64,000 nucleotides of DNA from Ascidia mentula (taxonomy: Eukaryota > Chordata > Ascidiacea > Phlebobranchia > Ascidiidae), in assembly GCA_947561715.1 (NCBI GenBank), contig OX387203.1, forward strand, positions 12,338,001 to 12,402,000. The letters run 5' to 3'. A model generated the notes under the pieces. The model did not search any database. It was not told where the DNA came from and was given only the letters and a program-made list of their open reading frames with translations. Below, in pieces: positions 47,501 through 59,300 of the stretch (position 1 is the first letter of the stretch; each line of letters begins with the position of its first letter). The translations under genes and the position numbers were made by a program.

Positions 47501-50500
47501 TTTAAAGTTAACATATGTCCCAAACTGACAAAGTGTTTCATCACATTATCACCAAGTGGTTTATGCTAATTTATCTTTAATACGCGTTTCTAAAATTGCG
47601 TAGTGCAGGTACTATCGTGCTTATCCCCGTAGGTTGTTATTTAAAACATCTACATAAGTAATATCTGACACCTGATAAAAGGCCAACATCCAACCCAAAA
47701 TCAATGTATCAGTTTAATAATTACCAATCGCACTAAAAAAAATCGCTACAAGCCACGCGTACAAACGTACAAAAGTATTTTCATATCTTAAATATCCCAT
47801 ATATCTTTCATTTTATGCAAAACGTATGTGGCTTATATAGAAAAACAAAAGTCATTTGTGTGCGGATCACACTGTGACTAATATGGAAAGGTGGGTCGCA
47901 GAGAGTGAAAAAAAAGGCCGACCGGGCATCTAATTGTCTTCCGTGCATACGAGCGAATAGCACGTTCGATGTAAATGAGTTGAACTGGGTTTACAGCGTG
48001 ACTATCGTCCAACGTTCATTAAAAACGGGTGATGCCAGGAAGTCATATTACTATGTAACACAACACAATAATTTGTAAATATGACGTTAATGATGCACTT
48101 CTTTTTAAGATGTCGCCCAAGAGTTTTTGGATGAATCAGAGAAGATTTTTAAAGTGATGTTTGAAAACATTAATTTACGTATGTTGGGTGAATCACCAGC
48201 TGTAGGAGAAGACATTGTCAATCTGGCCACCACACTTTCAAACAAAATCGAGCAAAACCAGTTTGGAGTTGAATCTATGATTGAGGTTTTTTGGCAAACA
48301 TATTTGTAGGGTTGACTTGTTCGTAATATTTACGTAACACGGAGTTTATTATGTTCAGACCTTCTCATCAACCCTGCTAGGAGGACTGGTGGGAGAGTGT
48401 GAGGATCTTTTTCACACAAAAATAAAAGTATTTTCTATTAACCCAAAAGCTTCCTTGGCAAAAACCTATATATATTTAACCGACCTACACCATTTCGGTC
48501 TCGTGTACTAAACAGTGGTAATGCACAAAGTGCAATATTTTGAGGTTGGTTAAGTGACCGAAACGTCAAACAAAATATGTTTTGGCTAGAGAAGCATTTT
48601 AGTTAATTTAACAATATGCCTCACGAACAATAACGGATGTAGATTTGTACTGCGAGAGGTTTTTGGTTTACAGGATCTTGAAGAAACAATCTTTAGTGAC
48701 GAAAGTGATAAAATACGCTTGCACGAGACATCTGTGGAAGAAGCTATGAATCATTTCAACGATGAGAAAAATATATTGGTTGGACTTGATTTAAAAGAAA
48801 CTCTACAGAGAAAACAATTTTTATTCGAAAATTGTCACGAACTATCGAAGGTTTTGACTTACGCAAAAAACACAACAATGCCAAAAATAACCTTCTTTGA
48901 AAACTTACTTTTTAGATTGGTGTTTCGGATTTATATCAAGCACTGATAGAAGATTGCTCAGACAGTTTCCTCGCATGCTTTAAGGTTGGTGTCATTTTTT
49001 CACTTAGGACATATTGTTTTTCGTTGCTGATTACCAAAACTGCTTCACGAAGTGGGTTTCAGACATATTTTTTGACCTATAAGATTAACTGCAGCTTGTG
49101 ACTGTGAATTCAATTAGGCCATATACTTTCAGCTTCATGGATTCGTCTGTGTTGGTTGGTACCTAGTTCTGGGTACTCACCGGTCATCCTTGACTGCAAA
49201 GAAAAATAATGTGTTCTTGGCCTGTAGTTCAGTTTGTCCAGGGTAATAGTCACCAGCTGCACTGATATGTTACCTAACATAAGTTCACATACAGTGTTTC
49301 CCCAAATAAAAGTTGATTTTCTCACACAGCAAAAGTTTGCGCAACTTCTGAAAAGAAAAGGTTACGTAACTGATGTAACTCTTGAAATGGAGATAAGAGA
49401 TGCTAAGGAATCCACACTTACAATGTTTCAACAAGTAGTGAACAATCACCATCTTAACGAAGACATCTACAACAAACATTACAAGTTGTTTATGGAAAGG
49501 ATTTCTTTGCTACATATGGTTTTTCGCCAAGAAAACCTAATTCAACAGGTAAGAAGAAAACATAATAATAAATGTTAGGTTTTACATCATAACGCCATTT
49601 ATCTCGCCAGGCCACTCTGTGTTTGATAGCTGAACGTGGTTGTTTAAACGCAACAAATGATTTCTTGTCTGAAGCAACTAAAGAACCATTGGTCGGCTCA
49701 GTTTGAATTTGAATACGATTTTTTAAACGCATTTCCATTGAGCAACAAACATTTTTTTAGCATTTTGAACATTTAAAAGAAAAACTTGAATTATTACAAA
49801 AAAAAGCCAAAGCAACTTTTGACGAACACCTGCAGTTGATACCTGATGATTTCAAAGTGAAAATTTTACAAACATTTTACCCAAAACTTTATGAATACAA
49901 TGAGTTAAAACTACAATTGCAAAGTATATATCTGGTATGTATCCAAGTAAAAAAGGTTTAATTTGAATCACTAAAGGCAATTTTTTAAATTTAATTCCTT
50001 GTACTTCTATAATTTTTTTTCAGCGTAGTAATGAAGCTGAAAAAGTTGAAATACAAAAGCTGGAAAGCAAGGTACGTGCAAAGGTCCATTAATATTCACG
50101 CTGCTTATGACTGTGACGCCATTTCAAGATTGTATGTTGGTGATGCAGATGGAAACAAGGAATGGTTTAAAACGCTTGGTTCGAAAAGAATCAAAACAAG
50201 AAAGAAGTCCTGCCCAAGAAGTTGCTTCAAGTTTAAAAGAAGTTTCAGCATATTGCAAGCAGGTGCGACAGTAGTTGTTGTATAGAATTGTTTATGCCAT
50301 ATTATCTCTTAGGTGAAAGAATTACATGTTGTGCTGGAAAACGAGATTAACAAACTGAAAACAATTAGGCGTACGCGATCAAATGAACCCGACCGTGAGC
50401 GTGAAAATAAGGTAATTGTTTTTCATTATTACATTTTATAATCTACTAAATCATGAATATACATTACAATTTATTTTTAATTTAGATGACACGGGTTGAG

Positions 50501-51230
50501 GCCATGTTTTCTGTTCCTGTTGAACATTTGATCAAATTGAAAAAATCAAATAAGTTTAATGCTAGCGACGATGGGTCGTTTATTATTAATCCTTGTAAAA
50601 TCGTTGACGTCTGGATTGAGTCACAAAAACTACATGAAGAGATGTGTTGCGTAAGTTTTTATTTTGAAGCAAACTGTAATCAACCGGTTAATTATTTTCG
50701 ATACGTCCAGGATTTTGAATTGACAAGAGCACAGAAGGTCAAGAGATTATTTGCGAAGAAATACAATGAAGATGTAAGAAAGGTGATTTTCTCAGACAAA
50801 AAGTATCGTTTTGATGCGGATTGTTTTAATATATTTATGTATTATTTATTAGATTCTTGACAGAAAGCGTGCTTCTGAAAAATACTTAGCTGATCACTGT
50901 AAAGAGTGTTTATCTCAATATAACAAAGGACTCACAGCACAGTTTGACGAGAGAATTGCAAACACAGTTTTCAAACAACTGGAAACATTGATCGAAGCAA
51001 ACTTGTCCCAGTGGATTGTGACCAACAAATTTCACAAATCCCTTTACGATAAAAAGTATCACAAAGTTGACAAATATCGTCAAAAATTTCGATCGATTTT
51101 CTCGCCAGTACTTGACAATTCTGATTTTAAAAATGTATGGTTGTTGCCAAAACCCAAACATTGGAAACTTGTTATGGTGGGTGATTATATGCCCGAGTAT
51201 ACAAACCTAAAGGGCATTAAAAGAAATTAA
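44578..51230 (+). CDS. Atlastin/GBP-like large GTPase, copy B
   Basis: Tandem paralogue of copy A. Nineteen exons: 44578-44626, 44685-44887, 46414-46548, 46626-46781, 46841-46894, 47250-47484, 48110-48285, 48359-48427, 48674-48850, 48916-48984, 49330-49548, 49611-49691, 49761-49934, 50024-50071, 50149-50262, 50313-50411, 50486-50650, 50711-50782, 50853-51230. Total 2,673 nt, 890 aa, in frame. Fifteen of the 19 exons have exactly the length of their copy A partner. G domain: GTLRKGKS, FAWRGGTERSTEGIW, DTQG and MRDW, all kept. The C-terminal helical part has diverged more; exon 9 is 21 nt shorter and the last exon 90 nt shorter. The terminus KRN has no CaaX box, and no membrane segment is seen. 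Exon 12 uses a weak GTCGGC donor and exon 15's start is less certain. AATAAA at 51313-51318 is a good polyadenylation signal. Confidence 0.88.
44996..45025 (-). ncRNA. Hammerhead-like motif, left arm
   Basis: Minus strand: AGTA, CTGACGA (45025-45019), hairpin GAAT/GTTC-type stem with loop, then GAAAC (45000-44996), GTG and TACT. Stem I pairs AGTA with TACT. The triplet is GTG, and G at the cut position is not tolerated. One extra T precedes stem II. Probably inactive. Confidence 0.45.
45759..45791 (+). ncRNA. Hammerhead-like motif, right arm
   Basis: CTGATGA (45759-45765), hairpin GAAC (45767-45770) / GTTC (45780-45783), GAAAC (45784-45788), GTC (45789-45791), then TACT, which can pair with GGTA just upstream as a short stem I. 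One unpaired T (45766) lies before stem II and stem III is minimal. The triplet is a cleavable GTC, unlike the left arm. Confidence 0.5.
47013..47080 (+). pseudogene. Decayed hammerhead repeat (copy e)
   Basis: In intron 5 of GTPase copy B. The flank CCGTTTGGTCAGCAAAGTCG and the half GGGTCGAAACAGTGGCC match the complete copies, but CTGATGA has become GTGATGT and the stem I 3' strand is lost. A shorter relic (GTCACCAGCTGCACTGATA) sits near 49,250 in intron 10 of the same gene. Confidence 0.65.
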
Positions 51231-51318
51231 GAAGTTCTTGCTTTTCGTTAAAAATTATTGATTGCGAAGTCACCATTTTATTAAAGGACTGTGTAATAAT
51301 TAATGCATTTCAAATAAA

Positions 51319-51959
51319 ACTTAGAAGTATGTATTGCATGTTTAACAAACAGCGTAACGAATAAAGCTCTATTTGTCTCGTTGTATAACTAATCGGTGAA
51401 CTGCAGGCCAGTTGCATTTGTAGGATATTTCATAAACTAATAAACACCTAGTGGCGAGAGGCTCTTAATTCTCTATTTTAAAGCAAGTTATTGATTACGC
51501 AACACTACTTGTGGCACTATATGTAGAAAGGTGTAGTTTATTTGTAAAGCAGAGAGTTTCTTGTCATCGTCTAAAATACGACGCAATGTACAACTGTTCT
51601 CTTGTTTCATCACGATTTATCTACTTAAAAGTTGATATATTTCCTTGCCGGAGTACCAAGGACCTACATAATATAACCATGGTGGCCTGAAACCTTTCCT
51701 ATGTCTGATGCAGCAGCACTCAACTACTTTTGTATCAAATGTTTGTGTCAACGCACCAGCACATTTCGGACAAACCCTGAACGAAATTAAATCTAATCCA
51801 ACACGATGTATTTTCCTTTTTGACACAGAAACACCTCATTTTTTGCAATTATTAACTACTGAACAAGAGTTTTACACAAGAAAATACATCAACAACGACT
51901 GTGCAGTTTTTATATGGCGAAAAAGATGCGAAAATGACACGCTTCGGTGCACACAGTGT
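51319..51959. other. Downstream of GTPase copy B, nothing recognised
   Basis: Short open frames on both strands at about 51,620-51,970 show no motif. A run of 12 C lies near 51,990. Confidence 0.4.
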
Positions 51960-52456
51960 GTGACACGTTAAACAAAGTCGCCAAAAGACCCCCCCCCCCC
52001 AACACAAAAGCAGGCAGTCGTCACGCCTGGTGGGTGTTCGTGATGTCGAGGCCTTCCGCCGGCCAGGAGCCAGGGGCGCGTGCTCTGATCTGGCACGGAC
52101 AAGTCAATGTTCGCTGGTTTAAGCCGATCAATGGATACGTGTTGTTCTCGAAAGTCAATATCGAGCTTGAACCTTTTTTGCCGCTCGCTGCAACAGCTTG
52201 AATGGGTCTTCAAAGAAGGCGGTTGGTGTCGCACCGAACAAACACGTCTTCAGTCGTCTTTAACCTTATTGTGTCTCGACATGGGCGCCAGAATCAGCTG
52301 TGTAATAATTCTCCACAGTGCAGGCAATAACGTTGTGGTCTCTTCTTCAATTGGGGAAACGAACTGCCCAGGCACTGCCAATGTTGCGCCATATACCATC
52401 TCCGCTGATGATGACTGCAACGCGTTTTTTAGGTGACAATGGAATCTCTTCAACAA
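51960..52456 (-). pseudogene. Ty3/gypsy integrase C-terminal fragment
   Basis: Minus-strand frames contain SSAEMVYGATLAVPGQFV (near 52,400), the usual segment after the integrase core, and further on QHVSIDRLKPA (near 52,150), typical of the integrase C-terminal region. A frameshift separates them. No LTR was seen. Confidence 0.75.
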
Positions 52457-52559
52457 TCCATTGGCTTGTGGGTGGTAGGATGTGGTTCGTCGAAGTTAGA
52501 TTCGAAAGTACTCAGTAAAATTGCGTCCCTCAAGGATTTATCGTAAATGTCGGATTGCC

Positions 52560-53200
52560 AAAAAAGCTTACGTTCAAATGCGCTGTACTAGATTTCGGGC
52601 TTCCTCAACTGACGACTAAAGAATGCAAGTGGCTGCCAGTTGCCGTTAGCGAGGTTGCAAGTTCTCTTTACAATCACATTCATTTTATGTTGCTATTGCT
52701 ACCAGGCATAATTCTATTTCCCGGTGCTTTACAAAAAAAACTTGTAGCGACTGTTGTTTAAGCGTTTTTTTATATCACTTGATTTTTTACAGTTCCACAT
52801 TGAAAGCCCTTTGCAAAGTCGGTTGAACCAGTGATAGTCTCTGCAAATGGAACCTGGCAAAAGGCATTGTGCGAAAGGAAATAAATTTAAACGATGGAAC
52901 ATATTATGGCCATCTGCTCTCTTGTCCCATACAAGCGACAAAAATGATTATCTTCGCCAAACACTCTTTGCAGCAAATCGAGCTTTTGTTCAAATTTTAC
53001 ACTTCTTTTAACTCGTTTTTCAATGTATCGTCAGTTATGCATATTTTTGTCTTTGACAGTTCTTCATACTTTACCTAATTAAAAAATGTTTGTACATAGG
53101 CTATAATGCTACCTGTCGTAACACTACATTATATCAATATAGAAATACAAAAAGTATAATTATTTCACTATTATTGCTGCTAGGCATATTACAATTTAAA
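52560..53200. other. Unassigned stretch, probably repeat debris
   Basis: No motif-bearing frame was found on either strand. It lies between two retroelement fragments. Confidence 0.35.
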
Positions 53201-53237
53201 ATAGTCTCATCTTCTGGCATAACATTTTCTTTTGACG

Positions 53238-53269
53238 GTTTCGTCTGACATAAGTCCAGACTTCATCAG
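53238..53269 (-). ncRNA. Hammerhead-like motif beside Penelope fragment
   Basis: Minus strand: CTGATGA (53269-53263), one extra A, stem II GTCTG/CAGAC, GAAAC (53242-53238), then CGTC. The core bases are canonical but stem I pairing is not evident. It directly follows the endonuclease fragment in the same orientation, where the terminal repeat of a Penelope-like element would be expected. Confidence 0.5.
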
Positions 53270-53570
53270 GGTTTATTTCTGCATTTCAAACGTAAACCAC
53301 ACAACAACAAGCGCAAAAAGAAGAATGCGACGAAGCGGCGATGTTCTGTATGCCGCGTCTTAAATGCCCTCCCGGTTTCGCCGATGTATATGCCATCACA
53401 GTCTTTGCAGTGTATTAAATTTATCACTCCTTTGGTTCGGAAGCCTCCGTAGTAATAGGTCGTAATATTAGACCACGAAGCGTTCTATATGGCTTGGTTC
53501 AGTTTTTTATGCCGTGGTCTGACAACATTCTTCGCAGTGATTCGATGTGACCACGAACCTACAGAATAAC
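53270..53570 (-). pseudogene. Penelope-like element GIY-YIG endonuclease fragment
   Basis: Minus-strand translation near 53,440-53,330 gives INLIHCKDCDGIYIGETGR followed by a TEHR motif: the Cys pair and GIY-YIG core of Penelope-like endonucleases. Upstream, SLRRMLSDHG resembles the segment before this domain. Stops and frameshifts are present; 5' parts are missing. Confidence 0.8.
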
Positions 53571-53595
53571 CACTGTTCCGCTAGTGGGTTTCGCG

Positions 53596-53862
53596 TGTTT
53601 ACGTGGCATCTGTATTTTTATTAATGTCGAGTAATACGCCACGAACCCATTTCAACATACGGCGGATACCACGCTGTTTATTGTATGCACGGAAGACAGC
53701 TAATTATCCGGCTATTCAAATTACGTGACCCTTCCATCAACACAGCTGTCATTTCAAATGAGTCACGTATCAGTCCGAACCCAAACGACCCTGTATGCGT
53801 TTTCTATATAAGCCACACCACTTTGGGTAAAAGATGGAGAGATATATGGAGTCAGAAAGAGT
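53596..53862 (+). repeat. Truncated LTR of the env-bearing gypsy element
   Basis: Matches 63072-63339 with only a few differences, in the same orientation. It holds a TATATAA box at 53805-53811. It is cut after GGAGTCAGAAAGAGT, where the right copy continues with GAGTCA-type repeats. At the cut it joins pol sequence in reverse orientation. Confidence 0.85.
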
Positions 53863-54823
53863 AACGACAGAATTCAAAACTTCCAAAAGGTGTTGCTATC
53901 GCAGTTTTGGGGATGGAATCCGGATGTACCGGGACCTGATAATAGGCGCTAAGAAGGTCAAGGCTACTGAACACCCGCTTTCCATGCAAATTATTAGTAA
54001 AATCGCGCAAATACGGTAACGGATATGAATCATTTTCGGTTAATACGTTTACCATCCTGTAATCGCCTACGAAGCGAAGACTACCATCCTTTTTAGGAAC
54101 AACATGCAAAGGAGAAGTCCACGGACTAGAGGAAGGACGTACAATACCTTGTTCTTCCAGTTTGGAAAAGTGCTCTCTGGCGACATGTAGTGTCTCAGGC
54201 GATAACCTTCTTGGCCGACATGACACCGGTCTACCTGCAGTTACTATACGGTGCATTACATTGTGCTTTGCAGGTCGATCACATGAAATAGGTTGCGTTA
54301 TCTCGGGAAAGTGTTTCAAAAGGTTTTGATAACGATCAAGTTCTAACTCGTCGTTATCCTTGTGTGCGGTACCTTCCACGGTAACGACATTCGTGTGACG
54401 AAACATGGGCTCGCCGGTTTGCGTGTCAGTATTACATTTAGTTGCAGTAGAAAAGCGTTTGGCGGGTTTGTCATCTATTGCCTTTACGCTGCGCAGCAAG
54501 CGTTTGCGGTTTATATCAACCAGCAGCTTAAAATTATTCAAAAAATCGGCGCCTAAAATGCAAGAGTCCACGTCACAAACAAGAAAGGTCCACGTAAAGC
54601 GACCAACACTAAAGTTAAGGGACATTTTTATTTCCCCATAAGATTGAAATTCGTTACCCAGCGCGCACTTCATTTTTACAGGTAAACTAGGATAAAATTC
54701 ACGTGCTAAGTTGCGGGGAATAAGACTTAAAGCACTGCCAGTATCTACAAGAAAATTAAGTTTGTGATTCCTATCAAAAATGGTGAAAGTGCTAGAATGT
54801 TTTTCGCCCCTGACATTGTTCAC
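53863..54823 (-). pseudogene. Inverted gypsy pol fragment (protease and RT start)
   Basis: Open on the minus strand: protease LVDTGSALSLIP, then RT beginning with KKDGSLRFVGDYRMVN and SSLDLLSAYYQVPV. It ends at SFEFCR where the LTR begins. It is a near-identical inverted copy of about 56345-57336. Unlike that copy, its protease frame is uninterrupted. Confidence 0.88.
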
Positions 54824-54825
54824 CC

Positions 54826-56190
54826 TTAATGAGAGGGACGCTGCCCGTTTTTTGAATGATTAAAAGAACAGGGCGGAATACAATTATATGCATGCGAACC
54901 ATACCTGCTGTGATAATAACACAAGTCGGAAGGTGGCGCCTGTGAGAAGCGCGGTCGTTGGAAGTCCCGTCCGCCATTAAAGTTGGTTTGCCTCGGGCGT
55001 GGTCGAGCAGTAAAATCTCGTCGTTGTGGTGGTCGATAATCGTTGTTGCGTGCGGCAAAGCTTCCGGACCTATGATATCCGCCATTTTGCCCTCTTGGTG
55101 CCTGAAATCGGGGAGTTGCGGAAGTTACAGTTTGAGCCGATTTTAACGACTGTAACTCTTCGGTCATTTCCCTTAGACGCCTCTCCATATTATCATTTAT
55201 TACCATTTGAGTGCTGGCAAAAATGTTTTTGGAATCCGAGACGTTATGTGGAACATGCTGTTTATTAACCACTTGTTGTGACTGAAACTTACCTGGTTCG
55301 CTAATCAACATTATATGATCAGCTTTTTCAGCCAATGAATCAACTGACAAACCATAGTCAGGTGCCAATATCATTCTGATATGGGCAGGCAGTCTGTCAT
55401 AAAACAACTTTTTTAATAATTTTTCCGCATCTGGACTTAAATCTTGGTAATTACCCAAGAGAACTTTCATGCGATTTAAAAGTACACTTGGACGCTTATT
55501 TTCCAGCGCAAGATCGTGAAATAATTCATGTACTTCCGTTATGGGGTTACTATCAAATGCCTTTAAAAGCGCTTGTTTTAAATCACCATAAGAGCGACGA
55601 CCAACCTTACCCAAAATAACATGACCAACCCGTTGAGCTTGTTCTTGGTTGAGGGAAGAAATGGTTAAGTTGAATTTCTCGTCGTCAGATGTTATTTGAT
55701 GGTTCTGAAAAATACCTTCATCAGTCGCTAACCACAACTTTACAGCATCCTGCCACATTGAGGGTAATTTTACTTTCGCTGCCATAGGTGTGAAAGGTGC
55801 AGTTCGGCTAGAGGAAAAATGCGGTGCGGACACACCTGGATAACAAGGCGTTGAAAACGGTGCCTGATCCCGGGGCAGAAACATGGATGCGGCCTGGTCA
55901 TTAATTCCAGGGGGTGCAAAACAACTCGAGCGAGGCTGAGCTATTGAATATGTTGATTCGGGATTTGCAGCGAATGGCCTAATAGTCGCGTTTGATAATG
56001 CTGTTGAATAATGCGGCGCGGCACTGCCTGTAGCGTACAAACTGCAACTGAACAAATCGTTACCTTGCAAATCATCAACATTATCGCTGTTACTCGAACT
56101 CATGTCTGTCTCAGTAGCTGCGTGAGATGTAGCATCGAAATTACCTGGTGTGACCAACGGGTCTGACTTTCCAACCCCTTTGAATTTCAT
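54826..56190 (-). CDS. Gypsy gag, inverted, intact frame
   Basis: Structural polyprotein of the env-bearing element, 454 aa, in the only gag copy present. Low-complexity N-terminus, helical capsid-like middle (VILGKVGRRSYGDLKQALL region), Arg/Gln/Pro-rich tail and a C-terminal Cys/His motif CYYHSRYGSHAYNC typical of invertebrate Ty3/gypsy Gag. The protease frame follows in another frame three bases later. It runs opposite to the pol-env part, so the element is not transcribed as one unit. Confidence 0.85.
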   Translation of the reverse strand: MKFKGVGKSDPLVTPGNFDATSHAATETDMSSSNSDNVDDLQGNDLFSCSLYATGSAAPHYSTALSNATIRPFAANPESTYSIAQPRSSCFAPPGINDQAASMFLPRDQAPFSTPCYPGVSAPHFSSSRTAPFTPMAAKVKLPSMWQDAVKLWLATDEGIFQNHQITSDDEKFNLTISSLNQEQAQRVGHVILGKVGRRSYGDLKQALLKAFDSNPITEVHELFHDLALENKRPSVLLNRMKVLLGNYQDLSPDAEKLLKKLFYDRLPAHIRMILAPDYGLSVDSLAEKADHIMLISEPGKFQSQQVVNKQHVPHNVSDSKNIFASTQMVINDNMERRLREMTEELQSLKSAQTVTSATPRFQAPRGQNGGYHRSGSFAARNNDYRPPQRRDFTARPRPRQTNFNGGRDFQRPRFSQAPPSDLCYYHSRYGSHAYNCIPPCSFNHSKNGQRPSH

Positions 56191-56344
56191 CGCACTTTTT
56201 ATAAATTACGGAATTACACCAGAAGCCTTGTGCGACATAGTTAAAGCGCGTAAAAAAAAATGTTTAATCAGAAGGTTAAAATGCCCATTCAAATATCACG
56301 TTTTCGGGTGGCACCAAATTTATGTAGGGCGTTATTTTTTCCCT

Positions 56345-59300
56345 TAATCATTCAAAAAACGGGCAGCGTCCCTCTCATTAAGGGTGAACAATGTCAGGGG
56401 CGAAAAACATTCTAGCACTTTCACCATTTTTGATAGGAATCACAAACTTAATTTTCTTGTAGATACTGGCAGTGCTTTAAGTCTTATTCCCCGCAACTTA
56501 GCACGTGAATTTTATCCTAGTTTACCTGTAAAAATGAAGTGCGCGCTGGGTAACGAATTTCAATCTTATGGGGAATTAAAATTTCCCTTAACTTTAGTGT
56601 TGGTCGCTTTACGTGGACCTTTCTTGTTTGTGACGTGGACTCTTGCATTTTAGGCGCCGATTTTTTGAATAATTTTAAGCTGCTGGTTGATATAAACCGC
56701 AAACGCTTGCTGCGCAGCGTAAAGGCAATAGATGACAAACCCGCCAAACGCTTTTCTACTGCAACTAAATGTAATACTGACACGCAAACCGGCGAGCCCA
56801 TGTTTCGTCACACGAATGTCGTTACCGTGGAAGGTACCGCACACAAGGATAACGACGAGTTAGAACTTGATCGTTATCAAAACCTTTTGAAACACTTTCC
56901 CGAGATAACGCAACCTATTTCATGTGATCGACCTGCAAAGCACAATGTAATGCACCGTATAGTAACTGCAGGTAGACCGGTGTCATGTCGGCCAAGAAGG
57001 TTATCGCCTGAGACACTACATGTCGCCAGAGAGCACTTTGCCAAACTGGAAGAACAAGGTATTGTACGTCCTTCCTCTAGTCCGTGGACTTCTCCTTTGC
57101 ATGTTGTTCCTAAAAAGGATGGTAGTCTTCGCTTCGTAGGCGATTACAGGATGGTAAACGTATTAACCGAAAATGATTCATATCCGTTACCGTATTTGCG
57201 CGATTTTACTAATAATTTGCATGGAAAGCGGGTGTTCAGTAGCCTTGACCTTCTTAGCGCCTATTATCAGGTCCCGGTACATCCGGATTCCATCCCCAAA
57301 ACTGCGATAGCAACACCTTTTGGAAGTTTTGAATTCTGTCGTTTACCCTTCGGATTGAAATGTGCCAGTCAAACGTTCCAGAGGTACATCAACCAAGTAG
57401 TAAGTGGCTTCGAAGAGTTTTGCTTTGCATATGTAGATGATCTGTTAGTTGCAAGCGTAGATGAAGAAGAGCACGAAAGGCATCTTAGTCTTTTATTCCA
57501 GAGATTATCAGATTATGGAATTTTAATAAATGCGAAGAAAACACATTTAGGCAAAAGTGAACTTGACTTTTTGGGACACCGAGTAACAGAGCATGGTTTG
57601 AAGCCTTTGAAAAATAGAGTAGAGGTAATCCGTAATTTTCCCAGGCCCGAATCCGTCACGCAGTTAAGGTCATTTTTGGGAATTTTTAACTTTTACAGGC
57701 GATTTATACCTCATGCGTCAGACACCCTACGTCATCTGAATGTAATGTTAGGTAACGAGCCAAAGAATAGCAAAAAGATGCTAGAATGGAAGCCTGAGGC
57801 AGTCAATGCATTTGAGGACATAAAAAAGAAGTTCAGTGATCAGGTCCTTCTTCATTATCCTCAGATCAATGGCAAGTTCTCGTTGGTTTGCGATGCAAAC
57901 AACTTTGCTGTAGGCGCGTCATTGAATCAGAATAATAAAGGCGTATGGGAGCCCATCGCATTTTTTTCCAAGGTTTTGAATAAGGCACAAAAAAGTTATA
58001 GCACATTTGATAGAGAGTTGCTAGGAATTTATTTAGCGGTAAAGCATTTTAAAGATATACTACAGGGAAGGAATTTTAATGTTGTTTCAGACCATTTACC
58101 TTTGGTTAAGGCTTTCCGCTCTAAAACGAGTAATTTTACGCCCAGGCAACAGCGTCACATGGATTATATTGCTCAGTATACAAGCGATGTAGAATTTATG
58201 AGTGGTTTTCAAAATGTAGTCGCTGATGGCCTTTCACGAGTTGAGATTAATGCAATTTCACTAGCTGGCAACATGCTTTCGTTAAATGATTTAGCACAGC
58301 AACAACAGAATAGCGATTTTCAGGAAACTGTACAAGAATTGTATGGTTCCTTGGAATTAACAGAGAGGCAAGTTCCAAATAGCGAGCTACAGCTGATTGG
58401 TGATATATCTACAGGAAGTTTTAGACCCATTGTACCGCTTGCATTGCGGAAACGTGCTTTTGACACGCTTCACGGATTATCTCATCCTGGAGTAAAAGCA
58501 ACGAGACGTTTAGTATCTAGTCGTTTTGTTTGGCACGGTCTTAATCGAGACATAAATGAATGGAGCCAAACTTGTTTGGAATGCCAGCGTTGCAAAGTTA
58601 GACGGCATGTAAGAGCACCTTTGGGCAAATATATTGAACCCACAGGTAGATTTCAAGATGTCAACCTTGATCTTGTAGGGCCGTTACCTTTATGTAATGG
58701 ATATTCGTATTTATTAACATGTTGTTGCAGGTTTACTCGTTGGTTTGAAGCAATACCATTGCCTAATATCACCGCCGAGACATGCATGAACGCTTTCTTG
58801 TTGCATTGGGTGGCCAGATTTGGTGCGCCGTTGCGCGTCTCAACCGATCGTGGTAGCCAGTTTACTTCGGACGCATTTAATGATTTTTGTATTCAATTTG
58901 GCATTAAACTTCAGCAAACCACGGCTTACAAGCCCGCCAGCAATGGATACATTGAGATCCAACATAAGTATTTAAAATCTGCTCTAAAGGCACACAATCA
59001 ACCAAATAATTGGCATGCGAACTTGGGACTTGTACTTTTGGGTTTGAGAAGCGTATATAAGCCAGATATAGATGCATGCGCAGCCGAGTTGGTTTATGGT
59101 CCAGCAATGGATACATTGAGATCCAACATAAGTATTTAAAATCTGCTCTAAAGGCACACAATCAACCAAATAATTGGCATGCGAACTTGGGACTTGTACT
59201 TTTGGGTTTGAGAAGCGTATATAAGCCAGATATAGATGCATGCGCAGCCGAGTTGGTTTATGGTCAAACATTAAGATTACCAGGAGAATTTTTTGAGGAG

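Noticed and set aside
48530..48572. GTGACCGAAACGTC, similar to the 3' half of Penelope-type hammerheads
   Set aside because: The CTGATGA half is replaced by unrelated bases; too degenerate to annotate.
56305..56316. Possible primer-binding site (minus TGGTGCCACCCG) upstream of the inverted gag
   Set aside because: No LTR end matching the right LTR precedes it, so it cannot be separated from chance; mentioned only as a lead.
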